DNA of 64,000 nucleotides, taken from Anaerolineales bacterium (GTDB lineage Bacteria; Chloroflexota; Anaerolineae; Anaerolineales; Villigracilaceae). The position numbers and the translations under genes are program-made. Below, piece by piece: positions 49,751 to 58,869 of this stretch (position 1 is the first letter of the stretch; every line of letters begins with the position of its first letter). Below the pieces are notes generated by a model. It searched no databases and was not told the DNA's origin. It was given only the letters and a program-made list of their open reading frames with translations. The stretch is from NCBI GenBank assembly GCA_016927315.1, contig JAFGMV010000004.1:1-64000 (forward strand). Reading direction: 5' to 3'.

Positions 49751-52132
49751 ATGGCAAATGCAATTGGGCCCGATGTAAGCTTTTACCAGGACGAAGCGGA
49801 AACTCCAGAGGGAATTGATTTCGTTAGAATGAAACAAGCTGCTGATTTTGTCATCATCCGAGCAGGACAAAATCTGTGGATAGATCCCGATTTCGAAACA
49901 AACTGGCGTGAAGCCAAGAAAGTTGGGCTGCCCCGTGGTTCTTACTGGTTCTATGACAGCCGCGTGGCGCCCAAACGCCAGGCAGAACTTTGGCGTGATG
50001 CTCTGAATGGGGACCTGGGTGAACTACCTCTCTTCGCCGATTTTGAAGATGCCTTTGATGGTCCATACACAGGGTGGAGGAAATGGTACGACTTCATGGA
50101 AGAACTGAAGACTCTCTTCCCAGGTAAAGAACTCGCGGTGTACACAGCCTACTATTACTGGAAAGATAACGGTCCCAATGCACAAACCGACCCGGACAGC
50201 CTGGAATATTTTCACCAATATCCGCTTTGGGTAGCAAACTATGGCGCCTCTATACCTCTGGTACCAAAACCCTGGAGTTCCGACGAATGGCTGTTCTGGC
50301 AGTTCACCGAAACAGGCAGCGGTGAAACTTACGGCGTCGAAAGCCTCGGGGTCGACTTGAACTACTTCAATGGAGATACGAAAGCTCTACAACAACGCTT
50401 CAACCTCCAGGATGGCAATGGAAACGGCAGCCCGACCGGGGATACCTATCAGGTTGACCTCAGCGTTCGTAATGGGCCCGGATTGGCTTATGAAGTCCTC
50501 GGGACCCTGGAACATGGTGAAATCGTTGAGAAACTGCTGCTGAGCACAGATGCAAACTGGATGCGCATTCGGCGAGATAACGGGCAAACCGGCTGGAGCA
50601 TTCTCAAGCCCCTGCTAAAACTTGACCAGCCTGAGCCTGAGCCTGAGCCCGAACCGGAACCTGAAGAAAAATGGGCAAAGGTCATTCCAACTGCCTTGAA
50701 TGTTCGCGAAGGCCCCAGTACAGCGTATGACCCGGTTGGTACCCTGGAACAAGACCAGGTTGTCAAGGTGCTGGGGATAACTGCAGATGGAAGCTGGGTA
50801 CAAATCCTGCGCGAAGCGGATGGCCTGGCCGGTTGGTGTTATGGCCAGTACCTGGTTTTCCTGTCAACTGCTCCTGATCCGGAACCGGAGCCGGAGCCGG
50901 AACCCGAGCCAGAACCGGATCCCACAGAAGAGAAGTGGTACCGGGTAACGGCTACCGCCCTGAACGTACGTGAAGGCCCCAGTACAAGTTTCGATAAAAT
51001 AGGAACCTTGGCCAATAATGAAGTTGTGAAAAGCCTTGAAGCCACTGAAGATGGCAGCTGGATAAAAATCAACCGCGCTTCAGATGACCTGACCGGCTGG
51101 TGTTACAGTCCTTATCTGACCCAAACCACCGCCCCGGACGATGTAGAGCCGCTGCCCGACAGCCTGTTCCTTGGCCGCTACCTGGTAACCGCCGTTTCGT
51201 TGAATGTACGCGAAGGCTCCAACACCAGTGAGACAGTGTTAGGATCCGTAAAAAAAGATGAGATCGTCCAGGTAATTGAAGCCAACAGCGATGGGAGTTG
51301 GCGAAAAATTGAAAAGGATGATCTGACCGGCTGGTGTTCCAGCGAGTTCCTGGAACGCTATCCGCCAGCAACATACCTGAACCAAAAATACTATAACAAC
51401 AGCGTGCGTTATATTCGACAGGTTATCGATACCCCAAGAAATATGCTTGTCCACGTTATGGTAGTGGATTTGAACTATGATAAGTTGTCCTTCCTGGTCA
51501 CACCTCCGGAAAATTTAGGGGCAGCGCCGCTTTGTACACAGACAACCACTCAATTCCTGGCAAAATATGACCTGCAGATAGCAATCAACGGGGATGGCTT
51601 TTCGTATATTGATAATCAGGATACCTGCCCGGGTGGTGGTGATCCCGTCAAGCCAAACAGTTATGCGGCTTCACGCGGTACTATCTATTCTCAGCAGTGG
51701 CACGACCGTCCAATCCTGTACATCAATAAGAACAACGAAATCACATTCAATGTGCCAAAAGGCCAGGTCTATAATGCCATCTCCGGAGACCGGATGCTGG
51801 TTGAAAAAGGAACGCCGGTTGCCGGTCTGGACGATATCACGCTGCAGCCTCGCACAGCCGTTGGCCTGAACCAGAACGGACGTTGGTTAATCATGATCGT
51901 GGTCGATGGACGCCAGCCAGGTTACAGCGAGGGGTGTACGTTCAAGGAACTGGCTGACATGCTGATCAAGTTTGGCGGCGTCCATACTGCCATCAACCTG
52001 GATGGCGGCGGTTCTTCTGCCATGGTGATCGAGAAGAACAACCAGCCGAACCTTTTGAATTCTCCGATTGAGGAGAATCTCCCCGGTAAAGAACGGGCTG
52101 TTGCCAATCACCTCGGTATCGGGATCAAGTAA
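49751..52132 (+). CDS. GH25 lysozyme-like, four SH3, NAGPA-domain protein
   Basis: A 793-aa multidomain protein. Residues 1-215 are a GH25 muramidase-like domain (GPDVSFYQ at 6-13; catalytic pair in FADFED, Asp 97 and Glu 99; WLFWQFTETG). Four bacterial SH3 domains follow (about 230-290, 310-375, 395-460 and 475-540; repeated LNVREGPST), joined by Pro-Glu repeat linkers. Residues about 545-793 are a phosphodiester glycosidase (NAGPA) domain with AINGDGFS, VDGRQPGYS and NLDGGGSSAMV. No signal peptide is present although the domains are wall-directed. AGGAGG lies before the ATG. The stop overlaps the next start (TAATG). A related NAGPA protein is at 55097. Confidence 0.9.
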   Translation: MANAIGPDVSFYQDEAETPEGIDFVRMKQAADFVIIRAGQNLWIDPDFETNWREAKKVGLPRGSYWFYDSRVAPKRQAELWRDALNGDLGELPLFADFEDAFDGPYTGWRKWYDFMEELKTLFPGKELAVYTAYYYWKDNGPNAQTDPDSLEYFHQYPLWVANYGASIPLVPKPWSSDEWLFWQFTETGSGETYGVESLGVDLNYFNGDTKALQQRFNLQDGNGNGSPTGDTYQVDLSVRNGPGLAYEVLGTLEHGEIVEKLLLSTDANWMRIRRDNGQTGWSILKPLLKLDQPEPEPEPEPEPEEKWAKVIPTALNVREGPSTAYDPVGTLEQDQVVKVLGITADGSWVQILREADGLAGWCYGQYLVFLSTAPDPEPEPEPEPEPEPDPTEEKWYRVTATALNVREGPSTSFDKIGTLANNEVVKSLEATEDGSWIKINRASDDLTGWCYSPYLTQTTAPDDVEPLPDSLFLGRYLVTAVSLNVREGSNTSETVLGSVKKDEIVQVIEANSDGSWRKIEKDDLTGWCSSEFLERYPPATYLNQKYYNNSVRYIRQVIDTPRNMLVHVMVVDLNYDKLSFLVTPPENLGAAPLCTQTTTQFLAKYDLQIAINGDGFSYIDNQDTCPGGGDPVKPNSYAASRGTIYSQQWHDRPILYINKNNEITFNVPKGQVYNAISGDRMLVEKGTPVAGLDDITLQPRTAVGLNQNGRWLIMIVVDGRQPGYSEGCTFKELADMLIKFGGVHTAINLDGGGSSAMVIEKNNQPNLLNSPIEENLPGKERAVANHLGIGIK

Positions 52133-53208
52133 TGCACACAGTGGCTGATCTAGATATCTACGAAAAGCTTGCCCGTCGTCTGGATGCTTTGCCGAATGGG
52201 TTCCCATCCACAGGGAACGGAGAAGAACTGCGCCTGCTGGCAAAACTCTTTTCTCACCAGGATGCTGAACTTGCAGGCCAACTGAACCCGGACCTGGAAC
52301 CGTTGGATGGTATTGCTGAACGCACCGGATACGACCGCCAGCAGTTGCGAAAACAGCTAAAAGATATGGCCCGCCGCGGCCTGATTGCCACCGGCCGTAC
52401 AGAACAAGGCCTGGGGTTTGGCCTGCTCCCTTTTGTAGTGGGCATTTATGAATACCAGGTTGACACGATCGATAAGGAACTGGCTGCACTGGTAGAAGAC
52501 TACTTCCAGAAAGCCTTTTGCGAAGCACTCCGTATCAAGCCCCAATTCCATCGCATCCTCCCTGTCCGGGAAAGCATTTCGAATACCATGGAAATCCGTC
52601 CCTATGAAAGTGCGACTGAGATTATAGACAAAGCCCAGGCATGGGGTGTATTGGACTGCATCTGCCGAAAACAAAAAGCCCTGATCGGGGAACCTTGTGA
52701 GCACCCGTTGGACGTGTGTATGGTATTGAGCGCACGTCCCGGAGCCTTTGACGGCAGCGACACGATCAAAGCTCTCAACCGGGAAGAAGCTCATTCCACC
52801 CTGAAGCGTGCTGCCGATGCAGGCCTGGTCCATTCCGTCAGCAACAACCAGGAAGGCATCGACTACATTTGTAATTGCTGCACCTGTTCTTGTGGCATCC
52901 TGCGAGGCATGGCCAACCTCGGGATGGCCGGAATTGTTGCCCATTCGTCTTTTATTAGCAGCGTCGATCAAGCGAGATGCAGCGCCTGCGGAACCTGCCT
53001 GGACTACTGCCAGTTTGGCGCACTACTCCTGGAAGATGCCATCCGGGTGGATTCTATTCGCTGCGTTGGCTGCGGCCTGTGTGTCCCGGCCTGTCCTGAG
53101 GAAGCACTGGCAATGATACTAAGGTCCGAGAATGAGCTGCAAGATATTCCCGCCACTCCGGAAGATTGGAAACAACAACGAAACGCATTCCGAAAACTCA
53201 ACGCATAA
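52132..53208 (+). CDS. Winged-helix and 4Fe-4S ferredoxin protein, 358 aa
   Basis: Residues about 45-95 resemble a winged helix (LDGIAERTGYDRQQLRKQLKDMARRGL). A middle region has CICRKQK, CEHPLDVC and a CNCCTCSCG cluster. The C-terminus has two ferredoxin motifs (CSACGTCLDYC and CVGCGLCVPACP), enough for two 4Fe-4S clusters. This architecture is known from anaerobes, where it is annotated only as 4Fe-4S binding protein. A role in electron transfer or redox-responsive control is inferred. It is translationally coupled to the GH25/NAGPA gene, an odd pairing. Confidence 0.85.
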   Translation: MHTVADLDIYEKLARRLDALPNGFPSTGNGEELRLLAKLFSHQDAELAGQLNPDLEPLDGIAERTGYDRQQLRKQLKDMARRGLIATGRTEQGLGFGLLPFVVGIYEYQVDTIDKELAALVEDYFQKAFCEALRIKPQFHRILPVRESISNTMEIRPYESATEIIDKAQAWGVLDCICRKQKALIGEPCEHPLDVCMVLSARPGAFDGSDTIKALNREEAHSTLKRAADAGLVHSVSNNQEGIDYICNCCTCSCGILRGMANLGMAGIVAHSSFISSVDQARCSACGTCLDYCQFGALLLEDAIRVDSIRCVGCGLCVPACPEEALAMILRSENELQDIPATPEDWKQQRNAFRKLNA

Positions 53209-53515
53209 AGCCAGGGGGGTATTTCGCACTGGATTTTAAAAATGCTGTCTGGAGAGCGTTCAATGGGAGTACCCTTACCCGGAGAGTAAAAACTCTCATG
53301 CTGCCAAGGATTATCCATCCCGGGAAGCAGTCACACAAAACCACAAAACATGCCCTGTATCTTTATACTTTCGCCAATAATCGTTGCCAACCCAGCCATA
53401 AACCATAACCACACCAGCCTTCACCTTTGTTGAAACTCAGGGCTGCGGCGCCGGTCCCCCTTAATGATGGAATCCGGGATCATCGAAATTTTCACCATTG
53501 CCTTATAATTAACAT
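53209..53515. other. Intergenic region
   Basis: Contains a GAGAGT-AAAA-ACTCTC hairpin (53283-53298) near the end of the iron-sulfur gene, with no T-run. No gene is supported. Confidence 0.45.
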
Positions 53516-54112
53516 ATGAACAATCTGGATCACATCTTCAAACCTGAATATCCATTCCTGCAGAAACATGCCCCTACAGTACTGCCTGTCATCTTTGTTA
53601 TTCTGATATTGTATGGCACACTCTATGCAATCAACCTGCCACCGCTTTTCTGGATCTGCATGCTGATACTGGCGGTAATCGCTTCGCTGCTTCCTTATTT
53701 TTTTATTAGAGAAATTCGCTTCACACAGAACTTCGTTGTGCGGCGTTATTTTTTACCGGATCGCTTCCTGGAACTCGAAGAGATCGCTAATATCGATGCA
53801 CACTTTGTCCATCTAAAGAACAGTCGAATACGCCTTGGCGGCCTGACAAATATTGAAGCGCTACAAGCCCGGTTCCAACGGTGGAGGTCTGCCAGTCTCC
53901 TCAAGGGTCGTTCCCAAAAAGATACCGGATATTCGACTCTTTTCCCGATGCGCGGGGCCGGCAGTTATGCCTTCATGTGGGGGCTGTTTACAGGGGTCAC
54001 AGCCCTTATGCTGCAGCCTGATTGGATCACACTGGATGAACGCTGGTTCTTTGGTGTTATTTTCCTGGTTGTATACCTGCTGCATGTGTATCTGTTACCA
54101 AAAATCATCTGA
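53516..54112 (+). CDS. Membrane protein, 198 aa, family unknown
   Basis: Two helices (about residues 20-38 and 43-64) lead to a soluble domain with beta-strand character (VVRRYFLPDRFLELEEIANIDA). Two more helices (about 148-165 and 172-193) follow. The arrangement recalls bacterial PH-domain membrane proteins, but I cannot confirm it. There is no strong ribosome binding site; ATG at 53516. No operon partner is certain; the nuclease gene follows after 114 bp. Confidence 0.6.
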   Translation: MNNLDHIFKPEYPFLQKHAPTVLPVIFVILILYGTLYAINLPPLFWICMLILAVIASLLPYFFIREIRFTQNFVVRRYFLPDRFLELEEIANIDAHFVHLKNSRIRLGGLTNIEALQARFQRWRSASLLKGRSQKDTGYSTLFPMRGAGSYAFMWGLFTGVTALMLQPDWITLDERWFFGVIFLVVYLLHVYLLPKII

Positions 54113-54226
54113 TCTGAAGCGGCCAGGCCGAAAACAGTCTCCCCTTACAAAGGCCTCGAAAATGGATCGCAGGATTACTACAGAATTACCGTCCTGAACA
54201 CTGTATCGGGACAATGAACTGACGTT

Positions 54227-55078
54227 ATGGAAAATAAAGCCAACCTGAAACTTCCTATGAACTTTACTTTCTCTCAATCCTCACTGCAGGATTATGCAGA
54301 TTGCCCGCGACGCTTCCAATTGCGTTATATGGAGCAGTTGTCCTGGCCGGCTGTCGAAACTGAACCCGTTATTGAAAACGAAAAACATCAACAGGAAGGC
54401 AATCAATTTCACAGACTTGCCCAACAATACCTGATTGGCCTTCCTGAAGATAAGATTTCAAAAATGGCGCTTACTCCCAACCTGCAGGACTGGTGGGAAA
54501 ACTTTTTGAATTCAAAATTCATCGGCGCAATCAAAAATGGGTCTGTTCTATATCCCGAGATGAGCCTGGCTGCACCAATCGGCTCATCACACCGTTTGGT
54601 CGCTAAGTACGATCTGATCGCTGTCAGCCCGGATCATCGCTACATTATTGTTGACTGGAAAACTTACCAAAAACGCCCCAAGGACAATTGGATGGCGCTT
54701 CGCTGGCAAACACTGGTATACCGGGCATTACTTGTACGCGCAGGCAGCCACTTAACCCATGGCAGTCCGGTTGAACCATCACAAATTGAGATGGTTTACT
54801 GGTATACCAATTATCCATCTGAACCAGCAGCATTTCCATACAATAAAGCCAGATTTGAACGTGACTGGGACTTAATCGAAACGACCGTAAAAGAGATTTC
54901 TGAACTTCAATCATTCGAGATGACGACTGAAGCAAAGAAATGCCGCTTCTGTGTTTTCCGTTCATATTGTGACCGGGGTACTCAAGCCGGAGACTGGCTG
55001 CAAGCTGAAGCTGAAATGGAACCAGATCCTGAACATTTCGATATCAATTTTGAACAAATCGGGGAAATTGCTTTTTAG
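54227..55078 (+). CDS. PD-(D/E)XK nuclease with Fe-S cysteines, AddB/Cas4-like
   Basis: A 283-aa single-domain nuclease. DYADCPRRFQLRYM (Cys 26) and the C-terminal CRFCVFRSYC (Cys 239, 242, 248) give the four cysteines of the iron-sulfur staple seen in AddB and Cas4. The active site shows FHRLAQQY, an Asp in VAKYDLIAV, IVDWKT (D-x-K) and QTLVYRALLV. AddB enzymes carry this domain fused to a degenerate helicase; here it is free-standing. No cas genes are near. A partnership with the two UvrD-fold proteins at 44686 and 47272 is a hypothesis. An alternative start is the Met at residue 11. Confidence 0.88.
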   Translation: MENKANLKLPMNFTFSQSSLQDYADCPRRFQLRYMEQLSWPAVETEPVIENEKHQQEGNQFHRLAQQYLIGLPEDKISKMALTPNLQDWWENFLNSKFIGAIKNGSVLYPEMSLAAPIGSSHRLVAKYDLIAVSPDHRYIIVDWKTYQKRPKDNWMALRWQTLVYRALLVRAGSHLTHGSPVEPSQIEMVYWYTNYPSEPAAFPYNKARFERDWDLIETTVKEISELQSFEMTTEAKKCRFCVFRSYCDRGTQAGDWLQAEAEMEPDPEHFDINFEQIGEIAF

Positions 55079-55096
55079 AATTACTGAAATTAAAAC

Positions 55097-55993
55097 TCAT
55101 TCACCGGTATATACACCCAAATGGTTGGCTACCGGTCTCTCTGTACCCGGAATGTAATGATCAATGGGTGAATTGATTACCTGCGGTTCTCCATCAACGG
55201 TAATCACCATCGTTGAAGATCCCCCGCCATCCAGGTTCATTGCCTGATAAGCGCCATAAGCGACCAGGATCTCAGCCAGCGTCTCGAAAGAAGCTCCCTG
55301 ACTGTAAAATGGCTGGCGTCCATCAACAACAATTAAATATAACCACCGCCCATTCCTGTTGATGCCCACGGCAGTGCGGGGTTCCAGCGTTGCGCTATCC
55401 AGGCCGGCGACAGGTTCGCCTTTCAACACCAACATGCGGTCACCGGATATTGCGCTGTATACATTTCCAGGTCTTTGGTTAAACGACAGGGCGCCGCGCC
55501 TGCTGATGTACAGGGTCGGCCTGTTTTCCTCTTCCTTCCCCTGTGAATAAATTTGTTTAGCAGACGCAGCAAACCCATTGGGAGTGACCGGATCTCCGCT
55601 GTGGGGATAGTAATCCAATGGACCGTTCGAATACCAGGGCGAAAAGCCGTCGCCATTGACTGCAATCTGGACACCAAATTCTCTTAAAAACTCTGATGTG
55701 GTCCGGGCATTGAGGGGTTTCTCGCCAGTATTGTCAGGCGGCGTTACCAGCAGGCTGATCCCCTTCTCTTTGGTATCAATCACCAAAACGTGCGCGATGG
55801 TCATATTGGGGAGATAATACACCCTGCGGTGATACGTTACACCTGCAAATAAATCCTGTTTGGTTGGGATTGGAGCGGGCCGGTTCGTATCATTAAACAG
55901 ATAACCACCGATCGCTAAAGCTGCACCGCATAAAAAAAGTACTGCTGCAAGAAGTATCCCACCAACAAGACAAGTACGTGTTCGTTTCTTCAT
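55097..55993 (-). CDS. Membrane-anchored NAGPA-domain protein, 298 aa
   Basis: An N-terminal anchor (about residues 12-32) is followed by a phosphodiester glycosidase domain with AVNGDGFS, VDGRQPFYS and NLDGGGSSTMV. It is closely related to the C-terminal domain of the 49751 protein; both share the ISGDRMLV and PVAGLD segments. NAGPA domains cleave GlcNAc-1-phosphodiesters in animals; bacterial members act on surface polymers. It should act outside the membrane. It converges with the nuclease gene and follows DUF1385 on the same strand by 11 bp. Confidence 0.9.
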   Translation of the reverse strand: MKKRTRTCLVGGILLAAVLFLCGAALAIGGYLFNDTNRPAPIPTKQDLFAGVTYHRRVYYLPNMTIAHVLVIDTKEKGISLLVTPPDNTGEKPLNARTTSEFLREFGVQIAVNGDGFSPWYSNGPLDYYPHSGDPVTPNGFAASAKQIYSQGKEEENRPTLYISRRGALSFNQRPGNVYSAISGDRMLVLKGEPVAGLDSATLEPRTAVGINRNGRWLYLIVVDGRQPFYSQGASFETLAEILVAYGAYQAMNLDGGGSSTMVITVDGEPQVINSPIDHYIPGTERPVANHLGVYTGE

Positions 55994-56004
55994 AAATTTA
56001 GCTG

Positions 56005-56886
56005 CTAGGTTACCAACTCCTGTTCGGCCTGATACATGGTATTGAAAGACGCAATCGAAACTTCCAACATCCCAGCATCAGGTTCACGGGTTGTCAGCGA
56101 CTGCAAAGCCAGATTTGGTTTGATTATGAATTGAACCAAAGGAGAATCGAGGTGATTTGCCGTCCAGCGGATATATTCGACTGCCATTCCGGCCAGAACC
56201 GGAATAAAGAGAATGCGGGAAACAAGCCGCCAGAATATCGGCATTGGCCCTAACAGGGTAAACACAAGGATTGACAATAAAACCAGGGTAAGCATGAAAG
56301 CCGTCCCACAACGGGCATGTTCGAGCGGGTATTTGGCCACCTCTTCTGGCGTCAACTCGGCTCCGGCTTCAAAAGCGTTAATCGTCTTATGTTCAGCGCC
56401 ATGATAAGCAAACAAACGGGCCACATCGGGCATAAAACCAATCGCCCAAATATAACCAATCAATAAACCCAGACGAACCAGCCCTTCAAGCAGGTTGTTT
56501 AACCAGACCCCCCAACCCAAGTAGTGTTCTGCCAACCCACCAATACCGGCTGGGAGCACGAAGAAAAGTGCAATCCCAAGAAGCATAGAAAAGCCCAGGG
56601 TCAGGTAGAGCGCCGGACCTTCGAGTTTTTCATCTTCCCCGGTCTGAATATTGGCCGAGATCGTCAGGGCGCGCATTCCTAACCCCAGAGCATCCCAAAG
56701 CAGGATCAAGCCACGAACAAAAGGGATTTTGGCGATACCGCTCTTGTAAATCCTGGCCAAATCCTCTTTATGAACAACGATTTTTCCATCCGGATCACGC
56801 ATAGCAATTGCCAGGGCTTTCTGTCCTCGCATCAGGACCCCTTCTATCACCGCCTGACCACCATAAGCAATAATTCGATCTTCCAT
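56005..56886 (-). CDS. DUF1385 (YqhQ-like) membrane protein
   Basis: A 293-aa protein with the DUF1385 signature: GGQAVIEGVLMRG at residues 9-21, RGLILLWDALGLG, and YHGAEHKTINAFEAG. About five to six helices are predicted. Members are widespread and often sit near prfA or rpmE, but their role is unknown. It starts 25 bp after the M20 dipeptidase stop, so it may be cotranscribed, and is followed by the NAGPA gene. Confidence 0.92.
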   Translation of the reverse strand: MEDRIIAYGGQAVIEGVLMRGQKALAIAMRDPDGKIVVHKEDLARIYKSGIAKIPFVRGLILLWDALGLGMRALTISANIQTGEDEKLEGPALYLTLGFSMLLGIALFFVLPAGIGGLAEHYLGWGVWLNNLLEGLVRLGLLIGYIWAIGFMPDVARLFAYHGAEHKTINAFEAGAELTPEEVAKYPLEHARCGTAFMLTLVLLSILVFTLLGPMPIFWRLVSRILFIPVLAGMAVEYIRWTANHLDSPLVQFIIKPNLALQSLTTREPDAGMLEVSIASFNTMYQAEQELVT

Positions 56887-56911
56887 ATCAGCAATCTCTC
56901 CTAACGATCGG

Positions 56912-58288
56912 CTATCTCATATTGTAAAAGAAATGGACCAGTGCTTCCATACCCCGAAACCAGGTTGGCAGGTGTAACTTTTCATTGGGCGCGTGTAGAT
57001 TGTCTTCCGGTAGGCTGAACCCGCTCAATGCAGACTCAACCCCCAGCATACGCTGTAAAGACTCAACCACGGGGATCGATCCGCCTTCCCGTCGATAATA
57101 TGGACGCACACCCCAGACTGTTTCCAGCGCTTTTCCAAGCGCCACAACACCGGGATTGTCCAACTCTGCTATGGCCGGGGGATTTTTTTGCAGCAGCTTC
57201 ACTTCCCAGTGGATCGTATCCGGGGCATTCTCTTCCATATATTGAATCAACTGTTTATGTACATCCGCTGGTTTTTGATCTGCCACCAGACGACAGGATA
57301 TTTTCGCCATCGCTTTACCTGGTAAGACGGTTTTTGTCCCAGGCTCAGTCCAGCCGGAGAGCAGGCCATTTACCTCCAGTGTCGGACGGGAACCAATCCG
57401 TTCGGCAGGAATGAAATCCGGTTCTCCCCAAAGGTTAGGCACACCGGTTTGCTCCAGGTAAAAAGCTTCGTCCATTGGCAGGCGAGCCTGGTCTGCTCGC
57501 TCTTCATCCGACAATTTCCTGACCGGGTCATAGAACCCGGGCAGGGTAACCCGACCTTCCTGGTCATGCATCCCGGCGATCAATTCACATAATGCCTGGG
57601 CCGGATTGTGCACCACCCCACCATATAAACCGGAATGCAAATCGTGGTCAGGACCAACAATCCAGATTTCAAAATAAACCAAACCGCGCAGCGCATAAGT
57701 AATCGTCGGTTCTTCCTTACCGATCATCCCGGCATCAATATTCAAGGCCACGTCACTCGTGAACAACTCCTGGCTGCCATGCAGAAAGGCATCCATACTG
57801 GGAGAACCTATCTCTTCTTCCCCTTCGATCAGGAATTTGAGATTTACCGGCATCTGACCTGTTTTCATAATGGCTTCGATAACGTTCAAGGAGGCCATTA
57901 TCTGCCCTTTCATATCTGAGGCACCGCGGGCAAACAGGTTTTCACCACGCAAAGTCGGTTCGAAAGGAGGGGTGATCCACAGGTCAAGCGGGTCAACTGG
58001 CTGGACATCATAATGCCCATAAACAAGAACCGTCGGGGCCTCTTTGCCGGCTTTAAGCCAATCCCCATATACAACAGGGGCATTTGCTGTGGGCAAGACC
58101 TGCACATGTTCTATCCCCAATCCTGTTAAATGTCCAGCAAGCCACTCAGCTGCTTGTTTGATTTCGGGATCATCCGGTTTTTCTTCCGCAGAAATCGATG
58201 GAATACGTAAAAAGTCCTTCAGATCAGTCAAGAAACGATCTTTGTTTTTTTCGATATACGCTATAGCGAGTTGGCGGACATCAGACAT
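56912..58288 (-). CDS. M20-family dipeptidase
   Basis: A 458-aa zinc metallopeptidase of the M20 (CNDP/PepV-like) group. Metal ligands appear in VYGHYDVQP, the bridging Asp in ARGASDMKG, the catalytic and metal Glu in EGEEEIGS, and a further Asp in NIDAG. The dimerisation (lid) domain includes DLHSGLYGG. It should cleave dipeptides or peptide-like amides in the cytoplasm. The oligopeptide-binding protein gene upstream fits with peptide use. AGGAG precedes the ATG. Confidence 0.93.
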   Translation of the reverse strand: MSDVRQLAIAYIEKNKDRFLTDLKDFLRIPSISAEEKPDDPEIKQAAEWLAGHLTGLGIEHVQVLPTANAPVVYGDWLKAGKEAPTVLVYGHYDVQPVDPLDLWITPPFEPTLRGENLFARGASDMKGQIMASLNVIEAIMKTGQMPVNLKFLIEGEEEIGSPSMDAFLHGSQELFTSDVALNIDAGMIGKEEPTITYALRGLVYFEIWIVGPDHDLHSGLYGGVVHNPAQALCELIAGMHDQEGRVTLPGFYDPVRKLSDEERADQARLPMDEAFYLEQTGVPNLWGEPDFIPAERIGSRPTLEVNGLLSGWTEPGTKTVLPGKAMAKISCRLVADQKPADVHKQLIQYMEENAPDTIHWEVKLLQKNPPAIAELDNPGVVALGKALETVWGVRPYYRREGGSIPVVESLQRMLGVESALSGFSLPEDNLHAPNEKLHLPTWFRGMEALVHFFYNMR

Positions 58289-58306
58289 CTCTATCTCCTG
58301 CTGGGT

Positions 58307-58861
58307 TCAGCTGATTAGCTTTCCATAAAGAAACCAGAATACATCCTGTGGAAATCCAGGTATCAGTTGTTCATCCCAAATGAAATCACCTGCTTGAAAA
58401 TCATCTTTAAGTTCTCCATCCAGACGAGATAAGGCAGCAATTTCTTCCGGGCGAGTTGATAATTCCGACAAAAGTAATTCTAACATCACTCGTAAGCGAA
58501 CCTCATTTGGATAATAGTCCGCTTGTTCGTCACGCCCTTCTTGGTAATCAACCAAATAATTCTTCCAAAGAATGAGTCTGGATTGGAATTCATTTTCACA
58601 TTTTGCAACCCAAAGCGTTTGCCGTTTTAAACGCATGGTATCTACCGCCATCTCGATTTGCAATACTTTCGATTCATCTTCAGATGGAGAAAGAACACTC
58701 AAACGCCGTATTGCAAGCAGTATCCCCCCAACAGTCAGCCGCGGCAATGATACACCCGAAGCTGTTGTAACAGGCCAGTACAATATTTGCGAAAGCAGAT
58801 ACTCGGGCAGTTCCTTTATGCCTGCTTCAAGAAAAAGCCTGTCCTTCCCGGCTATATTCAT
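58307..58861 (-). CDS. Hypothetical protein, 184 aa
   Basis: A soluble, mostly helical and acidic protein with no Cys clusters, signal peptide or membrane segment. I do not recognise a family. A LPRLTVGGILLAIRRLSVLSPSE stretch lies near the N-terminus and the end is rich in aromatic residues (FPQDVFWFLYGK). It lies between the peptide-binding protein (8-bp gap) and the M20 dipeptidase (18-bp gap) on one strand, so the three are likely an operon. It may take part in the same peptide metabolism. Confidence 0.7.
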   Translation of the reverse strand: MNIAGKDRLFLEAGIKELPEYLLSQILYWPVTTASGVSLPRLTVGGILLAIRRLSVLSPSEDESKVLQIEMAVDTMRLKRQTLWVAKCENEFQSRLILWKNYLVDYQEGRDEQADYYPNEVRLRVMLELLLSELSTRPEEIAALSRLDGELKDDFQAGDFIWDEQLIPGFPQDVFWFLYGKLIS

Positions 58862-58869
58862 TATGCCGC

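Noticed and set aside
50627-50937. The Pro-Glu codon runs as a sequencing artefact or DNA-level repeat
   Set aside because: They encode regular linkers between SH3 domains with varied codons, as expected of a real protein spacer.
54227-55078. The nuclease as Cas4 of a CRISPR system
   Set aside because: No cas genes or repeat array in the window; the fold and cysteines equally fit AddB-type nucleases.
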